Positions 29,824-39,240 of a stretch of 64,000 nt of DNA are shown here, piece after piece. The stretch is from Maritalea porphyrae. Its GTDB lineage: Bacteria; Pseudomonadota; Alphaproteobacteria; Rhizobiales; Devosiaceae. Within the stretch, counting starts at the first letter, position 1, and the number at the start of each line of letters is the position of its first letter. The stretch covers positions 124,001-188,000 of the forward strand of contig NZ_JAPWGX010000003.1 of assembly GCF_027213965.1 (NCBI RefSeq), read 5' to 3'. The notes below the pieces were generated by a model. That model saw nothing but the letters and a program-made list of their open reading frames with translations. It was not told the origin of the DNA and did not search any database. The translations under genes were made by a program, and so were the position numbers.

Positions 29824-30801
29824 ATGAAAGCCGCGGTTTGCCGCAAGTTCGGCGCTGCCGACAATGTCAAAATTGAAGAAATGCCTAAGCCCGTGCCCAA
29901 AGCGGGCGAGGTTCTGGTGAAGGTTGTTGCATCCACCGTTGATATTGCCGATGTGCGGGTGCGGGCTATTCGGGTGCCCAAAGGCCTTGCCCTTCCAACG
30001 CGATTGGCCATGGGGCCTTTTAAACCCAAATATCCGGTGCTTGGCTTGCAATTGTCTGGCGTGGTGGAAGCGCTAGGCGAGGGCGTGACCTCTTTTAAAG
30101 TTGGCGATGAAATTGTTGGCTCGTCAGGTTTTAAGTTTGGTTGTCATGCGGAATATGTTTGCCTTGAAGCAAGCGGTGCTATTGCGAAAAAGCCCGAGCA
30201 ATTGAGCCACGAAGAAGCAGTTTCAGTGCTTTTTGGTGGCGCGACAGCAAAAGCCTATTTTGATGCGGCTGGGCTTAAGAAGGGCGATAAGATTTTGATC
30301 AATGGCGCGTCGGGCGCAGTGGGCGTGGCGGCGGTAACCCTGGCCAAGCATTTGGGCGCGCATGTGAGCGCTGTGTGCAGCGGCAAAAATGCAGAACTGG
30401 TGACTTCGCTTGGTGCCGACAAAGTGATTGATTACACCAAAGCGGACTTTAAATCGTCGGGCGAGAAGTTTGATTTCATCATGGATAATGTGGGCAATGC
30501 CCCGTTCAATGAAATTGAGCATCTGCTTGAGCCGGATGGAAAATTGCTGGTGGTGATTTTCAAAAATGGCTGGGAAATGATCAAAAACAGCTTCAACAAA
30601 CGTGCGCTACTATTGAGTGGTGAGGATGAAAAAGACGTTATGTCTGGAAAAATGTACAATGAATTGATGAGCTTAACTACCCAAGGGGCGCTGAAACCCG
30701 TAATCGATGCTATCTATCCGCTTGCCGATATTGTGGCTGCGCATAATCACGTGGATACGGGCCACAAGGTTGGTTCGGTTGTGGTTAGGATCGGATCTTA
30801 G
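29824..30801 (+). CDS. MDR-family NAD(P)H-dependent oxidoreductase
   Basis: About 325 residues from ATG 29824 (GGAG at 29814-29817; the ATG at 29812 overlaps that site). It has an N-terminal GroES-like domain and the nucleotide motif NGASGAVGVAAVTLAKHLGA. Zinc-binding cysteines of true alcohol dehydrogenases are lacking, so it resembles quinone or enone reductases. Substrate unknown. The operator-like repeat just upstream suggests inducible expression. Confidence 0.85.
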   Translation: MKAAVCRKFGAADNVKIEEMPKPVPKAGEVLVKVVASTVDIADVRVRAIRVPKGLALPTRLAMGPFKPKYPVLGLQLSGVVEALGEGVTSFKVGDEIVGSSGFKFGCHAEYVCLEASGAIAKKPEQLSHEEAVSVLFGGATAKAYFDAAGLKKGDKILINGASGAVGVAAVTLAKHLGAHVSAVCSGKNAELVTSLGADKVIDYTKADFKSSGEKFDFIMDNVGNAPFNEIEHLLEPDGKLLVVIFKNGWEMIKNSFNKRALLLSGEDEKDVMSGKMYNELMSLTTQGALKPVIDAIYPLADIVAAHNHVDTGHKVGSVVVRIGS

Positions 30802-30859
30802 CATTTTGAGTTATGCGCGCATTGGCAGTGCTGTCTGTTTTAGATTTTAGGCCGATAGG

Positions 30860-30895
30860 CGAAAAGTCGGGCCTTTTTAAAAAGACCCGACTTCA
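30860..30895 (-). terminator. Terminator for the PhoX-like gene
   Basis: AAGTCGGG (30864-30871) pairs with CCCGACTT (30886-30893); the inner part can also pair with one mismatch. Read on the minus strand the stem is followed by TTTT. It lies between two convergent genes. Confidence 0.7.
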
Positions 30896-30901
30896 AACTC
30901 A

Positions 30902-32806
30902 CTAACCAATTGGCATGCCGTCTTCACGCCACACGGTGACTACAGAAGAGCGCGGTTTGCCTTCGTTATCTGGCCAAGACCCACCCGGGTGCTGAACGCC
31001 AACAAAGGCAGTTCTTTTGTCTGAAGACCAGCAAAGACCTGTCACTTCCGCGCCGTAAGGTACGGTCATGAAACGGGCGATTTCCCCGCTTTCAGGGTCA
31101 CCAACCAGCATTTGGTTGTTGCCCATACCTTCAAATTCTTCCTCGTTTTTGTAATTGCCGTCTGTTTGTATCCACAGCATACCATCAGAAGAAAACGCCA
31201 TGCCATCAGGGGAGTTGAACATGTTGCCTGTGTTGATGTTGGCAGAGCCAGAATATTCATTGTCATAGACAGTGGGGTTGCCCGCCATCACGTATAGATC
31301 CCAAGAAAAACGATCGTGGGCGTGGTTTTCTTGCTCAGGTGTCCAACGAACGATTTGGCCATAATTGTTGGTTTCGCGCGGGTTTGGACCGTTTGCGGCG
31401 GTGTCATCACCGCCAGCGTTGGGCTTTACACCCCGGTTCTTGTTGTTTGTAAGTGCGCAGTAAGCCTCTGCTTTGAGTGGGTTTGCAGCAACCCATTCCG
31501 GGCGATCCATTGTCGTTGCGCCCACTGCAGAAGCTGCCATCCGGGTGAAACACAAGATTTCAGCAGCGTCCATTCCTGTGGTTTCAGGGGTCAAAGGCAG
31601 CCACTCGCCGGTTTGGTCATCGTTGAATTTGGCCACGTAAAGCGTGCCCTCATCAAGTAAGCTTTCTGTTGGACCACCGGGCGTATATGTCTGAGTTGAT
31701 ACATAGCGGTACAAGAATTCACCGCGTTCATCGTCGCCCAAATAGACAACAACCCGACCATCTTTTGCATGCACCATTTCAGCGTTTTCGTGTTTGAAAC
31801 GGCCAAGCGCTGTGCGTTTGATTGGCACAGATTCTGGGTTTTTGGGATCGATTTCAGTGATGAAACCATGACGATGCGGTTCGTTTGGTTCATTTGAAAT
31901 ATCGTAGCGGGGGTCAAACAATTCGTAAGCGTAGCGGCCTTGCCCGCCGATGCCGTAGCGTGAATAGCCTTCGCCTTCGGGTTCTACCCCGGTTGCTCCA
32001 AAATAGCCGTTGAAGTTTTCTTCGCACGTTAGGTAAGTGCCCCAAAGCGTTTTGCCAGAACCACAATTGTTCATTGTACCTTTGACCAGTTTGCCTGTGG
32101 GGTCTGCTTTGGTTTTGACCAACGCGTGTCCAGCCAATGGCCCTGCCAAAGTCATTTCTGTTTCGTGGGTAATACGTCGGTTGTATGGGCTATCCAATAC
32201 CACTTCAAACCCTGCGCCTGTGTCGGCAACTTCCATCACGGTGACACCTTGCAGGTTCTTCAACAGTTTCACTTCGTCAGCGGTTTGTGGCACGCCTTCA
32301 GAGGCTTCGGGCAGGTTGATTTTAGGGTTCACATATTCAGAGTTCACGGCGATGATTTGACGACCATCAACTTCAAAATGCTCCATGCCGTCGGTGTTTT
32401 CCCCGAACACCCGATCCGACATATCAACCGGTACGCCTTGGGTGGCAGAATAGGCGTCTTTGGCGTCTGACCAAAGAGGATCGCCCCAGCGTACCAAGAC
32501 TTTTGACTGGTAGCCGTCAGGTACATGAATTGCAAAATCTGTTGCAATATCAATCGGTTTGAAAGCAAATCGGCTGGCTTCTTGAGCCAAAGCGTCTTGT
32601 GTGTTGGAGAATAAGCCTGTGCCAAACACCGCTGCACCTGAGCCGAATGCAATTGCACCACCCAGGAAACCGCGGCGCGATATGGCGCGCTCAACTACGG
32701 CGTCAAATTGGTTGGAAACTGGCCGCGGATCGCGGTGCTCATCAAAGTCGTCCCATGAAAGATCGACCAAATTTTTGTCGGCCACGTTTGTGTCCCCCTG
32801 TTGCAT
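30902..32806 (-). CDS. PhoX-family alkaline phosphatase (DUF839)
   Basis: About 634 residues from ATG 32806. A twin-arginine signal SRRGFLGGAIAFG indicates export of the folded protein through Tat, as known for PhoX. Typical family segments: WGTYLTCEENFNGYFG, RHGFITEIDP and DGMAFSSDGMLWIQTDG. PhoX uses calcium and iron to release phosphate from organic esters. A GTG at 32782 after GGGGGA is another possible start. A weak Pho-box-like repeat lies upstream. Confidence 0.88.
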   Translation of the reverse strand: MQQGDTNVADKNLVDLSWDDFDEHRDPRPVSNQFDAVVERAISRRGFLGGAIAFGSGAAVFGTGLFSNTQDALAQEASRFAFKPIDIATDFAIHVPDGYQSKVLVRWGDPLWSDAKDAYSATQGVPVDMSDRVFGENTDGMEHFEVDGRQIIAVNSEYVNPKINLPEASEGVPQTADEVKLLKNLQGVTVMEVADTGAGFEVVLDSPYNRRITHETEMTLAGPLAGHALVKTKADPTGKLVKGTMNNCGSGKTLWGTYLTCEENFNGYFGATGVEPEGEGYSRYGIGGQGRYAYELFDPRYDISNEPNEPHRHGFITEIDPKNPESVPIKRTALGRFKHENAEMVHAKDGRVVVYLGDDERGEFLYRYVSTQTYTPGGPTESLLDEGTLYVAKFNDDQTGEWLPLTPETTGMDAAEILCFTRMAASAVGATTMDRPEWVAANPLKAEAYCALTNNKNRGVKPNAGGDDTAANGPNPRETNNYGQIVRWTPEQENHAHDRFSWDLYVMAGNPTVYDNEYSGSANINTGNMFNSPDGMAFSSDGMLWIQTDGNYKNEEEFEGMGNNQMLVGDPESGEIARFMTVPYGAEVTGLCWSSDKRTAFVGVQHPGGSWPDNEGKPRSSVVTVWREDGMPIG

Positions 32807-32878
32807 AACGTCAATTGCCCAAGGGCCGGTAGTTGCCTTGGGATTTTGCAACAGATAGAGCCACGTCGTCTCAAATCG

Positions 32879-32896
32879 GTGACATCTGTATGAAGC
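32879..32896 (-). promoter_or_regulatory. Weak Pho-box-like direct repeat upstream of PhoX
   Basis: On the + strand GTGACAT-CTGT-ATGAAGC resembles the reverse of the PhoB box (CTGTCAT-N4-CTGTCAT) with correct spacing. It matches 5 of 7 in one half and only 4 of 7 in the other. The position, about 75 bases before the start, is suitable. Confidence 0.3.
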
Positions 32897-32914
32897 TTTT
32901 ATAACGCTTTTTGC

Positions 32915-34549
32915 TCAAAGGTGTTCTTCGCGACTTTGTTCCACTAGGGCTTTGTTGAAACTCGATAATGCATCAACATGGGTCACCCATCCCACTTGTC
33001 GCATGCGCTTGCCGGTGCCTTGCATCACGGGCAAGCATTCTTTGTGGGTTGCATCAAATGCGCGTAGGGCGTTTTCCAAAGTGTCATTGGATTTCAGCCA
33101 GGGTTCGCCTGACAGTATGTCGAATGGTTCTTCTTCGCCATCTTTGTCAAATGGCTTCATGAAATCGCGCACTTTGAAATATTTAACAAAGTGCTTGTGT
33201 GGCCCTTCTTCAAGCATGATGCCGCGCGTATAGAGCTGCCAGTAGAAAAATGAGCGCCCCATGACTGCTTGGCTGATGCCGGTTGAAATTGAAACCGCAA
33301 ACAACAAAGCAATTGAAAAGGCAAAACCGCCCGTGAGTTCAAATATCATCACCGTTGTAGAGATTGGTGCGCCGAGCACGGCTGCGGCCACGGCCCCCAT
33401 GCCAATTATGGCGTAAAGCGCTTCGGATGAAGCCAGCTCAGGGAACACACTTGCCGCCATAAGGCCGAATGCACCACCTGTCATCGCGCCGAGATAGAGT
33501 GAGGGCGAGAAAATACCGCCGCCCATTCGAGAGGCCAGGGTGATGGATGTGGCTACCGTTTTTGCGATAATTAGCGCCAACATGGTTTGCAAGGACCAGT
33601 GGTTTGTTAGAGCCGAGTCGGTTGCCTCATAGCCAACCCCCAGGATTTGTGGGAACGCGAGCGCGATGAAACCAACGGCGGCGCCACCGATGACGGGGCG
33701 CAAGTAGGCTTTGATTTTGAAATGGCGTGCTATCCAGTCGCCGCCAATAAGGGAGGATTGGAAGCAGATTGCAACGATGGCGCATGTTACGCCGAGCAAA
33801 GCAAAAGCTGGAATTTCCCAATAGGAGGTGATTTGAAAGTCTGGCACCAGAAATGCTGGGTTATCACCAAACCAGGCGCGTGACATGGTTGAGGCGATAA
33901 CTGAGGCAATAACAACTGGCACAAATGCGGACATCGCAAAATGCCCAAGAATGACCTCGTGTGCAAACAATACCCCTGCGATTGGCGCATTAAAGCTTGC
34001 CGAAATGGCGGCTGCTACACCACAACCAAGCATGATCCGGCGGGCGGACGGGGGCAGCTCGAAATAGCGGAATAAGGCTTTTGACACAGCCGCTGCGAAA
34101 TAAACGACAGGTCCCTCGCGCCCGGCGCTGCCGCCAAAGCCAAGCGTGATAAGAGAAATTGCAGTGCCCACAATCGCTTCTTTGAGCGATAGCTTTTTCC
34201 CGTCGTGTGCGCGTGCTTCAATAACATCGGCGACACCGCCATATCGGGAGCGTGGGCGGAAAAATAAAATGATGCCAATAATGCCACCAGCCAAAATTGG
34301 TCCGCCCATAGTGAACCACCATGGGAGTTGTGCAAGTCGGTCCAAGATGCGTTCAGAGGTTGTTCCGATCCACAAGAACTGGAGCCATCCGATCATGGAG
34401 CGAAATAGAATCGCCACAATACCGCCGGCAAGGCCTGCACCGATTGATAATAGCCACATTTTGGGTTGTTGGGCGGCCTGAAACGAGGCCAGATGGGGTT
34501 GCACCCAACGGTGGACGACACGATAAATTAGACGGGCGTTTTTTGCCAT
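32915..34549 (-). CDS. ClC-type chloride channel or antiporter
   Basis: 544 residues with many membrane helices. The ClC gating motif GREGPVV carries the conserved Glu (about residue 140), and the GGGIFSPSLYLGA motif is also present. The N-terminal GSGIP motif is not evident. The last 100 residues (KVRDFMKPF, LENALRAFDATHKECLPVM, GWVTHVDAL) look like a CBS domain, probably regulatory. The GREGP form argues against a fluoride-specific CLC-F. Confidence 0.9.
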   Translation of the reverse strand: MAKNARLIYRVVHRWVQPHLASFQAAQQPKMWLLSIGAGLAGGIVAILFRSMIGWLQFLWIGTTSERILDRLAQLPWWFTMGGPILAGGIIGIILFFRPRSRYGGVADVIEARAHDGKKLSLKEAIVGTAISLITLGFGGSAGREGPVVYFAAAVSKALFRYFELPPSARRIMLGCGVAAAISASFNAPIAGVLFAHEVILGHFAMSAFVPVVIASVIASTMSRAWFGDNPAFLVPDFQITSYWEIPAFALLGVTCAIVAICFQSSLIGGDWIARHFKIKAYLRPVIGGAAVGFIALAFPQILGVGYEATDSALTNHWSLQTMLALIIAKTVATSITLASRMGGGIFSPSLYLGAMTGGAFGLMAASVFPELASSEALYAIIGMGAVAAAVLGAPISTTVMIFELTGGFAFSIALLFAVSISTGISQAVMGRSFFYWQLYTRGIMLEEGPHKHFVKYFKVRDFMKPFDKDGEEEPFDILSGEPWLKSNDTLENALRAFDATHKECLPVMQGTGKRMRQVGWVTHVDALSSFNKALVEQSREEHL

Positions 34550-34642
34550 AATCTTGCGCGATCCCCCTTAAAACCGCACTTGAACACCCTTCGGTGATAG
34601 GCCCGTTTGGCGTACTAGTGCAAGGGTAAATGGGATAAAGGT

Positions 34643-37600
34643 GTGATTTCAAATGCCAAATTGCAGATTTTACGACAATTTGGGGTGACGAATGATACGC
34701 AAACGCATAGGATTTTGCATGGTTCCAGAATTGCTGCGGTCAGTTCGTTGTTAAATCGGGTTTATATAGTAATTGGTGTTGTTCTCATATTGCTGCTCAC
34801 GGCAGCATTTGTGGTGCCGCGTCTTTATGACTGGTCGCCTTATCGCCAGCGAATGGAGCAAATAGCTTCTGATGCGTTGGGGACAGATGTTCGGATCAAT
34901 GGCGATCTTTCGTTCGTCTTATTGCCACAACCACAAATGGTCATGTCTCAAGTGGCTGTTGGACCAACCGACTCTCCGATATTGCAAATTGAACGTGTTG
35001 ATGCACATTTGGCGCTGATGCAGTTCTTGCGCGATCAATATGATGTGCAAAAATTGGTTTTGGATACCCCATCATTCCATTTGCGTATTGCCCAAGATGG
35101 TGGATTAGAACTGCCCTTGGCACTGGCGCAAAATGGTGGGCGTGACAATGTTGCGATTGAAGACGCGCAAATCATCAATGGTTCGTTTTTGCTTAGCGAT
35201 ACCCGCGCCGATGAACATTGGATGGTGGAGGGCGTAAAAGGTAAATTAAGCGCAGCGGCCATGCGCGGGCCGTTTGAGTTTACCGGATCAGGACGGTTGG
35301 AGGAAAACGAGTTGGCGCTTCGTATCAACACTTCAGATCTGAATGAGCGCGGTGATATCCGAATAAGCACTTTTGTTTCGCCATCCGATAAATCATTTTC
35401 GCTGTCCACAGAGGGTTTATTAACAACCGCATCGTTGTCTCCATTTTTTGATGGCGAGTTGACCTTGCGCATTACGCCGCAAAATCTGGCGGAAAACGAA
35501 GTGCGCGGCGACATGATTTTGGATGGCAAGGTGCAATTGTCCCCGGATCGCTTCAAGTTGACCGAGTATACGCTGCAGCCAGACGAAAACCGGGCGGGCA
35601 CCCGTTTGACGGGGGCGGTGGATGTGCGGCTTGGTGAAAATCGAGAATTTGATGTTGTGCTGTCGGGCGGTGTTGTGCCTTTGCTCCCTGACGATGCGCT
35701 AAGTGCAACGGCCGACGACCCTTATGCACTTGTGTCTCTGCTTTCCCAATTACCCGCGCCGCCGGCGCTGGGCAATGTTTCGGGCCATGTGTCCGTTGAT
35801 GTAACAGAATTGGGCCTAAAGGCATTGGGCCTTAGAAATGTTTTGCTTGATGCCAAAACAGATGGTCAAAATTGGACGGTAGAGAGCTTTAGCGCAAAAT
35901 TGCCCGGTGACACTTTGCTTAGTCTGTCTGGCGAGTTGATAAGTGCCCAAGGGAACGCCGCGTTTGATGGCAGGTTTTCGATGGAAACCGAACGGTTGGA
36001 TGCTTTGGCTCGTTCGTGGCGTGCTTTTGGTGAAACAAACCCCTTGTTTGGCGCAAAAGCGAGCTTGGTTGGTGATGTGGACTTCTCCAATTCGGGCGCC
36101 ACTTTTTCAAACCTCAATCTCAATCTAGATGGATTTGAGGCGACGGGAAAAGTGGACTGGCGCGAAGAGAATAAACGTCTGCTTTCAATCAATGCTGACT
36201 TTGGTGCCTTTGATGATTTGGCCACAGCACAACTTATCGGGTTGTTGCCTGATCCCAACCGACCAAGGAAGTTTAACAGCAGCTTTCCCATCGGTGCTTT
36301 TAGAGTATCGGCCCAAAGCATAGACATTGCCGGGCAACTGGCAAACGGTGTTCTGCTAGAGGGGCAATGGGATGAAAATGCGATAGATGTTGCCCACGTT
36401 AGAGTAGATGATATCGCGCACATCCGCATGGAGGGGCATGGTCAAATTGAAGGGCCGCTCAACCAACCGCGCTTAAGTGGCGCATTGCGCACGGATTTTC
36501 AGCCACAGGCCGACATTGGCGCCCTCTGGAGCGTCTTGCCGCTACCTAAGTTACATCCCTCTATCGAGCGTATCTTTTCTGCAAACCGTCCCGCCCGATT
36601 TGACTTTGAATTGACCGAGCCGGGCAGTGCGAATGAGCAAAAACTGATTTTGACCAGCAGTGCAGGCGAGTTGAGCATGAATGCTGATGTGGCGCTTAGC
36701 GCGGGATTAACCGGCGCATTTACGTCGCCAACAATTGGCTCATTTGAGATAAATGCTCCTTCTGCGAACTCGCTTTTCTCGCAATTGGGCATTGAGAGCG
36801 CTTTGTTCGACGATCAGCTTCCCGCCAAGTTGGAAGTTGAATACAAAGGAACAATTTTCAACAGTGTACAACTGACCGCCCTCTATTCAAGCGCTGAAGA
36901 GGCGTTGGGTTATCAAGGATCGCTGATCGTGAGTGATTTGGATCGGTTGCGTGGTACGGGTGAACTTCGAACGAAATTAAGCGACCCCGAAGGTTTTGCG
37001 GCGTGGGTGGGGCTGGAGAGTTTTCAAGTTCCAACTGTAAACGGCAAAGCCACTTTGAAATTTGTTGGCGCTGACGATATTGAGTTGCAAGACATCCAAT
37101 TGCGCGCTGGTGATGAAGACGTGGCTGGCGCCATGCAGCTGCGCCAACTTGGCGATGTCAAAGTGATCACGGGTGATTTAAACATTGGCCGTCTGGACGT
37201 TAAAGCATTTGCCGCATTCCTTGGGGGCAATGCATCGACCTTGAAAACCGGGCAGCAAATTTGGCCCGATGGCCCCTTCAGCGTAAATGGTGATGCCCGT
37301 AATACAAGAGGGCGATTGCACGTTGAAACACCATTGTTGATGATCAACGGTGGCGTGTTGCTTACAGAAGCCGGATTTGATGTTTCTTGGACGAATGCAG
37401 AAAACCGCATTCGCAACCTTGTTGGTGCGCGTGGGCAGGGGGAAATTACTGCGGATATTTCTCTTTGTTGTCATGGCGGGGTTGCACAAAAGCAAGTTTC
37501 TGGCCGATTTGCTGTAGACGGGGTTTCGCTGGACGATATTTTCCCAGCAGCAGTTTCGCATCGTGTGTCGGGCCAACTGTCTGGTAGCGGTCAGTTCTCA

Positions 37601-38452
37601 GGCGCTGGTGAGGATTTTGCCAGTGTTGTGGCGAAATTGGGCGGCGAAGGTAGCTTTACCGTCATGGATGTCGCAATTGAAAATTTTGATCCCAAGATTT
37701 TTGAAAAAATCAATGCGGTCGAAAATGTACTTGAACTAGAGGCTGAACAGCTTGAGGCGCAGGTTTTGGCGGATCTTGAGGGCGCGCCCTATTTGTCAAA
37801 CGGATTTGAGGGTATTTTCAGTCTTGCGGCGGGCAAAGTGCTGATCTCCAATGTGGCAATGGAAGATGAGCGCACACGCTTGTTTGGTGATGCGAGTTTA
37901 GCATTGGTGGATTTAGGGCTTGAGAGTGGCTGGTCGCTTACCCCAACCCAAAATATTGGCGATGGCTCAGTATTGGATGAAACCACCGGGCGGGTGGACG
38001 CTTTGATTTCTGGTACCTTAGATGCACCTATCTACAAAATTGATATTCAACAAATGGTTGATTCAATTCAGGTAAAGGCCTTCGAATTGGAAGTTGAGCG
38101 GCTTGAAAAACTAAGAGCTGAGCAAGAAGCGAGGGCGCTGGCGCAAGCGGAAGAGCAACAGCGTCGGATGGCAGAACAAGCTGCGCAATTGGCAAAAGAA
38201 GAGGCCGCAAAAGCGGCTGCAGTTGAAGCTGAACGGCAGAAGAAAAAAGCCGAGGCCGCAGCCAAAGCAGCGGCGGAAGCCGCTATCCAACAAGACACGA
38301 ACTCAAGTATCGTTGAAGTTCCGCCCATCAACCCAGATGACCAGCCATTGCCCTTGCTTGATCTTGACGCCTTGTTTGATCCCAATGCGCCGTTTGATCC
38401 AAGCGCTACAGATCAGCAACTGCCTATAGATCTTATTGAGGGTGGGAATTAG
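34643..38452 (+). CDS. AsmA-family envelope protein
   Basis: 1269 residues. One membrane helix (about 40-59) is followed by FVVPRLYDWSPYRQRM, the classic AsmA N-terminal motif, and a very long beta-rich periplasmic region with an AsmA C-terminal domain. AsmA-like proteins are thought to be lipid-transport bridges between membranes. The C-terminus adds a charged Ala/Glu/Lys/Gln coiled coil (about 1147-1214) and a Pro/Asp-rich tail. The GTG start at 34643 is uncertain. The stop overlaps the RHH gene by four bases. Confidence 0.88.
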   Translation: MISNAKLQILRQFGVTNDTQTHRILHGSRIAAVSSLLNRVYIVIGVVLILLLTAAFVVPRLYDWSPYRQRMEQIASDALGTDVRINGDLSFVLLPQPQMVMSQVAVGPTDSPILQIERVDAHLALMQFLRDQYDVQKLVLDTPSFHLRIAQDGGLELPLALAQNGGRDNVAIEDAQIINGSFLLSDTRADEHWMVEGVKGKLSAAAMRGPFEFTGSGRLEENELALRINTSDLNERGDIRISTFVSPSDKSFSLSTEGLLTTASLSPFFDGELTLRITPQNLAENEVRGDMILDGKVQLSPDRFKLTEYTLQPDENRAGTRLTGAVDVRLGENREFDVVLSGGVVPLLPDDALSATADDPYALVSLLSQLPAPPALGNVSGHVSVDVTELGLKALGLRNVLLDAKTDGQNWTVESFSAKLPGDTLLSLSGELISAQGNAAFDGRFSMETERLDALARSWRAFGETNPLFGAKASLVGDVDFSNSGATFSNLNLNLDGFEATGKVDWREENKRLLSINADFGAFDDLATAQLIGLLPDPNRPRKFNSSFPIGAFRVSAQSIDIAGQLANGVLLEGQWDENAIDVAHVRVDDIAHIRMEGHGQIEGPLNQPRLSGALRTDFQPQADIGALWSVLPLPKLHPSIERIFSANRPARFDFELTEPGSANEQKLILTSSAGELSMNADVALSAGLTGAFTSPTIGSFEINAPSANSLFSQLGIESALFDDQLPAKLEVEYKGTIFNSVQLTALYSSAEEALGYQGSLIVSDLDRLRGTGELRTKLSDPEGFAAWVGLESFQVPTVNGKATLKFVGADDIELQDIQLRAGDEDVAGAMQLRQLGDVKVITGDLNIGRLDVKAFAAFLGGNASTLKTGQQIWPDGPFSVNGDARNTRGRLHVETPLLMINGGVLLTEAGFDVSWTNAENRIRNLVGARGQGEITADISLCCHGGVAQKQVSGRFAVDGVSLDDIFPAAVSHRVSGQLSGSGQFSGAGEDFASVVAKLGGEGSFTVMDVAIENFDPKIFEKINAVENVLELEAEQLEAQVLADLEGAPYLSNGFEGIFSLAAGKVLISNVAMEDERTRLFGDASLALVDLGLESGWSLTPTQNIGDGSVLDETTGRVDALISGTLDAPIYKIDIQQMVDSIQVKAFELEVERLEKLRAEQEARALAQAEEQQRRMAEQAAQLAKEEAAKAAAVEAERQKKKAEAAAKAAAEAAIQQDTNSSIVEVPPINPDDQPLPLLDLDALFDPNAPFDPSATDQQLPIDLIEGGN

Positions 38453-38658
38453 TTTTGTTGGCTCTTGAGCGATCTGAGCACGGCTAGACGCAAAGCAGAG
38501 GCAAGGTTTTCGGTGTCACGGTTTTGATCAATTTGCTCGATCAATTGGGAAAGGGTTAGCGATTGCACTTTTGCTAGCGCATCAATTTCATCCCAGAACT
38601 CTTGCTCAAGGGCAACGCTTGTGCGATGCCCTGCAATTGTTAGAGATCGCTTTTTCAT
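38449..38658 (-). CDS. Ribbon-helix-helix domain protein
   Basis: 69 residues. KKRSLTIAGHRTSVALEQEFWDEI reads, in parts, as the beta strand and first helix of an RHH fold, then LSQLIEQIDQ as the second. These proteins often follow sspB in alphaproteobacteria. DNA binding is likely; target unknown. It starts 9 bases after the sspB stop, so it is in the same operon. Its stop overlaps that of the AsmA gene. Confidence 0.85.
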   Translation of the reverse strand: MKKRSLTIAGHRTSVALEQEFWDEIDALAKVQSLTLSQLIEQIDQNRDTENLASALRLAVLRSLKSQQN

Positions 38659-38667
38659 TTTGATGAT

Positions 38668-39171
38668 CTAAGGCTTTTTGCGGAACGAATCGAGGCTAAC
38701 GACGTTTTCTGTTTCGTCGTCATCATCGCCAGATTTTGCTTTGGCTTGATTGACGTCGTCTTCGTCGTCGCTATCATCAGCTTCTTCGATAGGGGCGGTG
38801 ACGTCACCATTTTCATCCATAACGTCAAATTGTAAGCCAAATTGAACAGAAGGATCAAAGAAGCCTTTAATCGCAGAATAGGGAACAACAAGCAGTTCAG
38901 GCTGTCCGTCAAACGACAATCCAACTTCAAAACCGGTGTCGTTGATTTTGAGATCCCAATATTGATTCTGCAAAACAATGGTCATTTCATTTTCATATTG
39001 CTTAAGCAATTTTTCTGAAATGCGCACGCCTGGTGCCGTTGTAACAAATGAGATGAAGAAGTGATGTTCGCCGGGGAGCCCGGTTTTTCCAACCTCAGTA
39101 AGAACTTTGCGGACCACGCCGCGCAGTGCTTCTTGTGCTAAAACGTCGTAGCGAATGAGGTCTTCGGACAT
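38668..39171 (-). CDS. sspB: SspB, ClpXP adaptor for tagged proteins (alpha type)
   Basis: 167 residues. The N-terminal SspB fold is recognisable (LRGVVRKVLTEVG, HHFFISFVTTAPGV, DLKINDTGFEVGLSFDG, VPYSAIKGFFDPSVQFG). A highly acidic linker (DDSDDEDD, DDDDE) leads to the C-terminal ClpX-binding peptide VVSLDSFRKK. SspB delivers ssrA-tagged proteins to ClpXP. It lies directly downstream of the tmRNA gene on the same strand. Confidence 0.95.
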   Translation of the reverse strand: MSEDLIRYDVLAQEALRGVVRKVLTEVGKTGLPGEHHFFISFVTTAPGVRISEKLLKQYENEMTIVLQNQYWDLKINDTGFEVGLSFDGQPELLVVPYSAIKGFFDPSVQFGLQFDVMDENGDVTAPIEEADDSDDEDDVNQAKAKSGDDDDETENVVSLDSFRKKP

Positions 39172-39240
39172 CGCTTTTCCCTATTTTTTATCGAATCCAA
39201 TTCAAGACCATATCAGCCCTAAATTTGTTGCAATTGCAAG

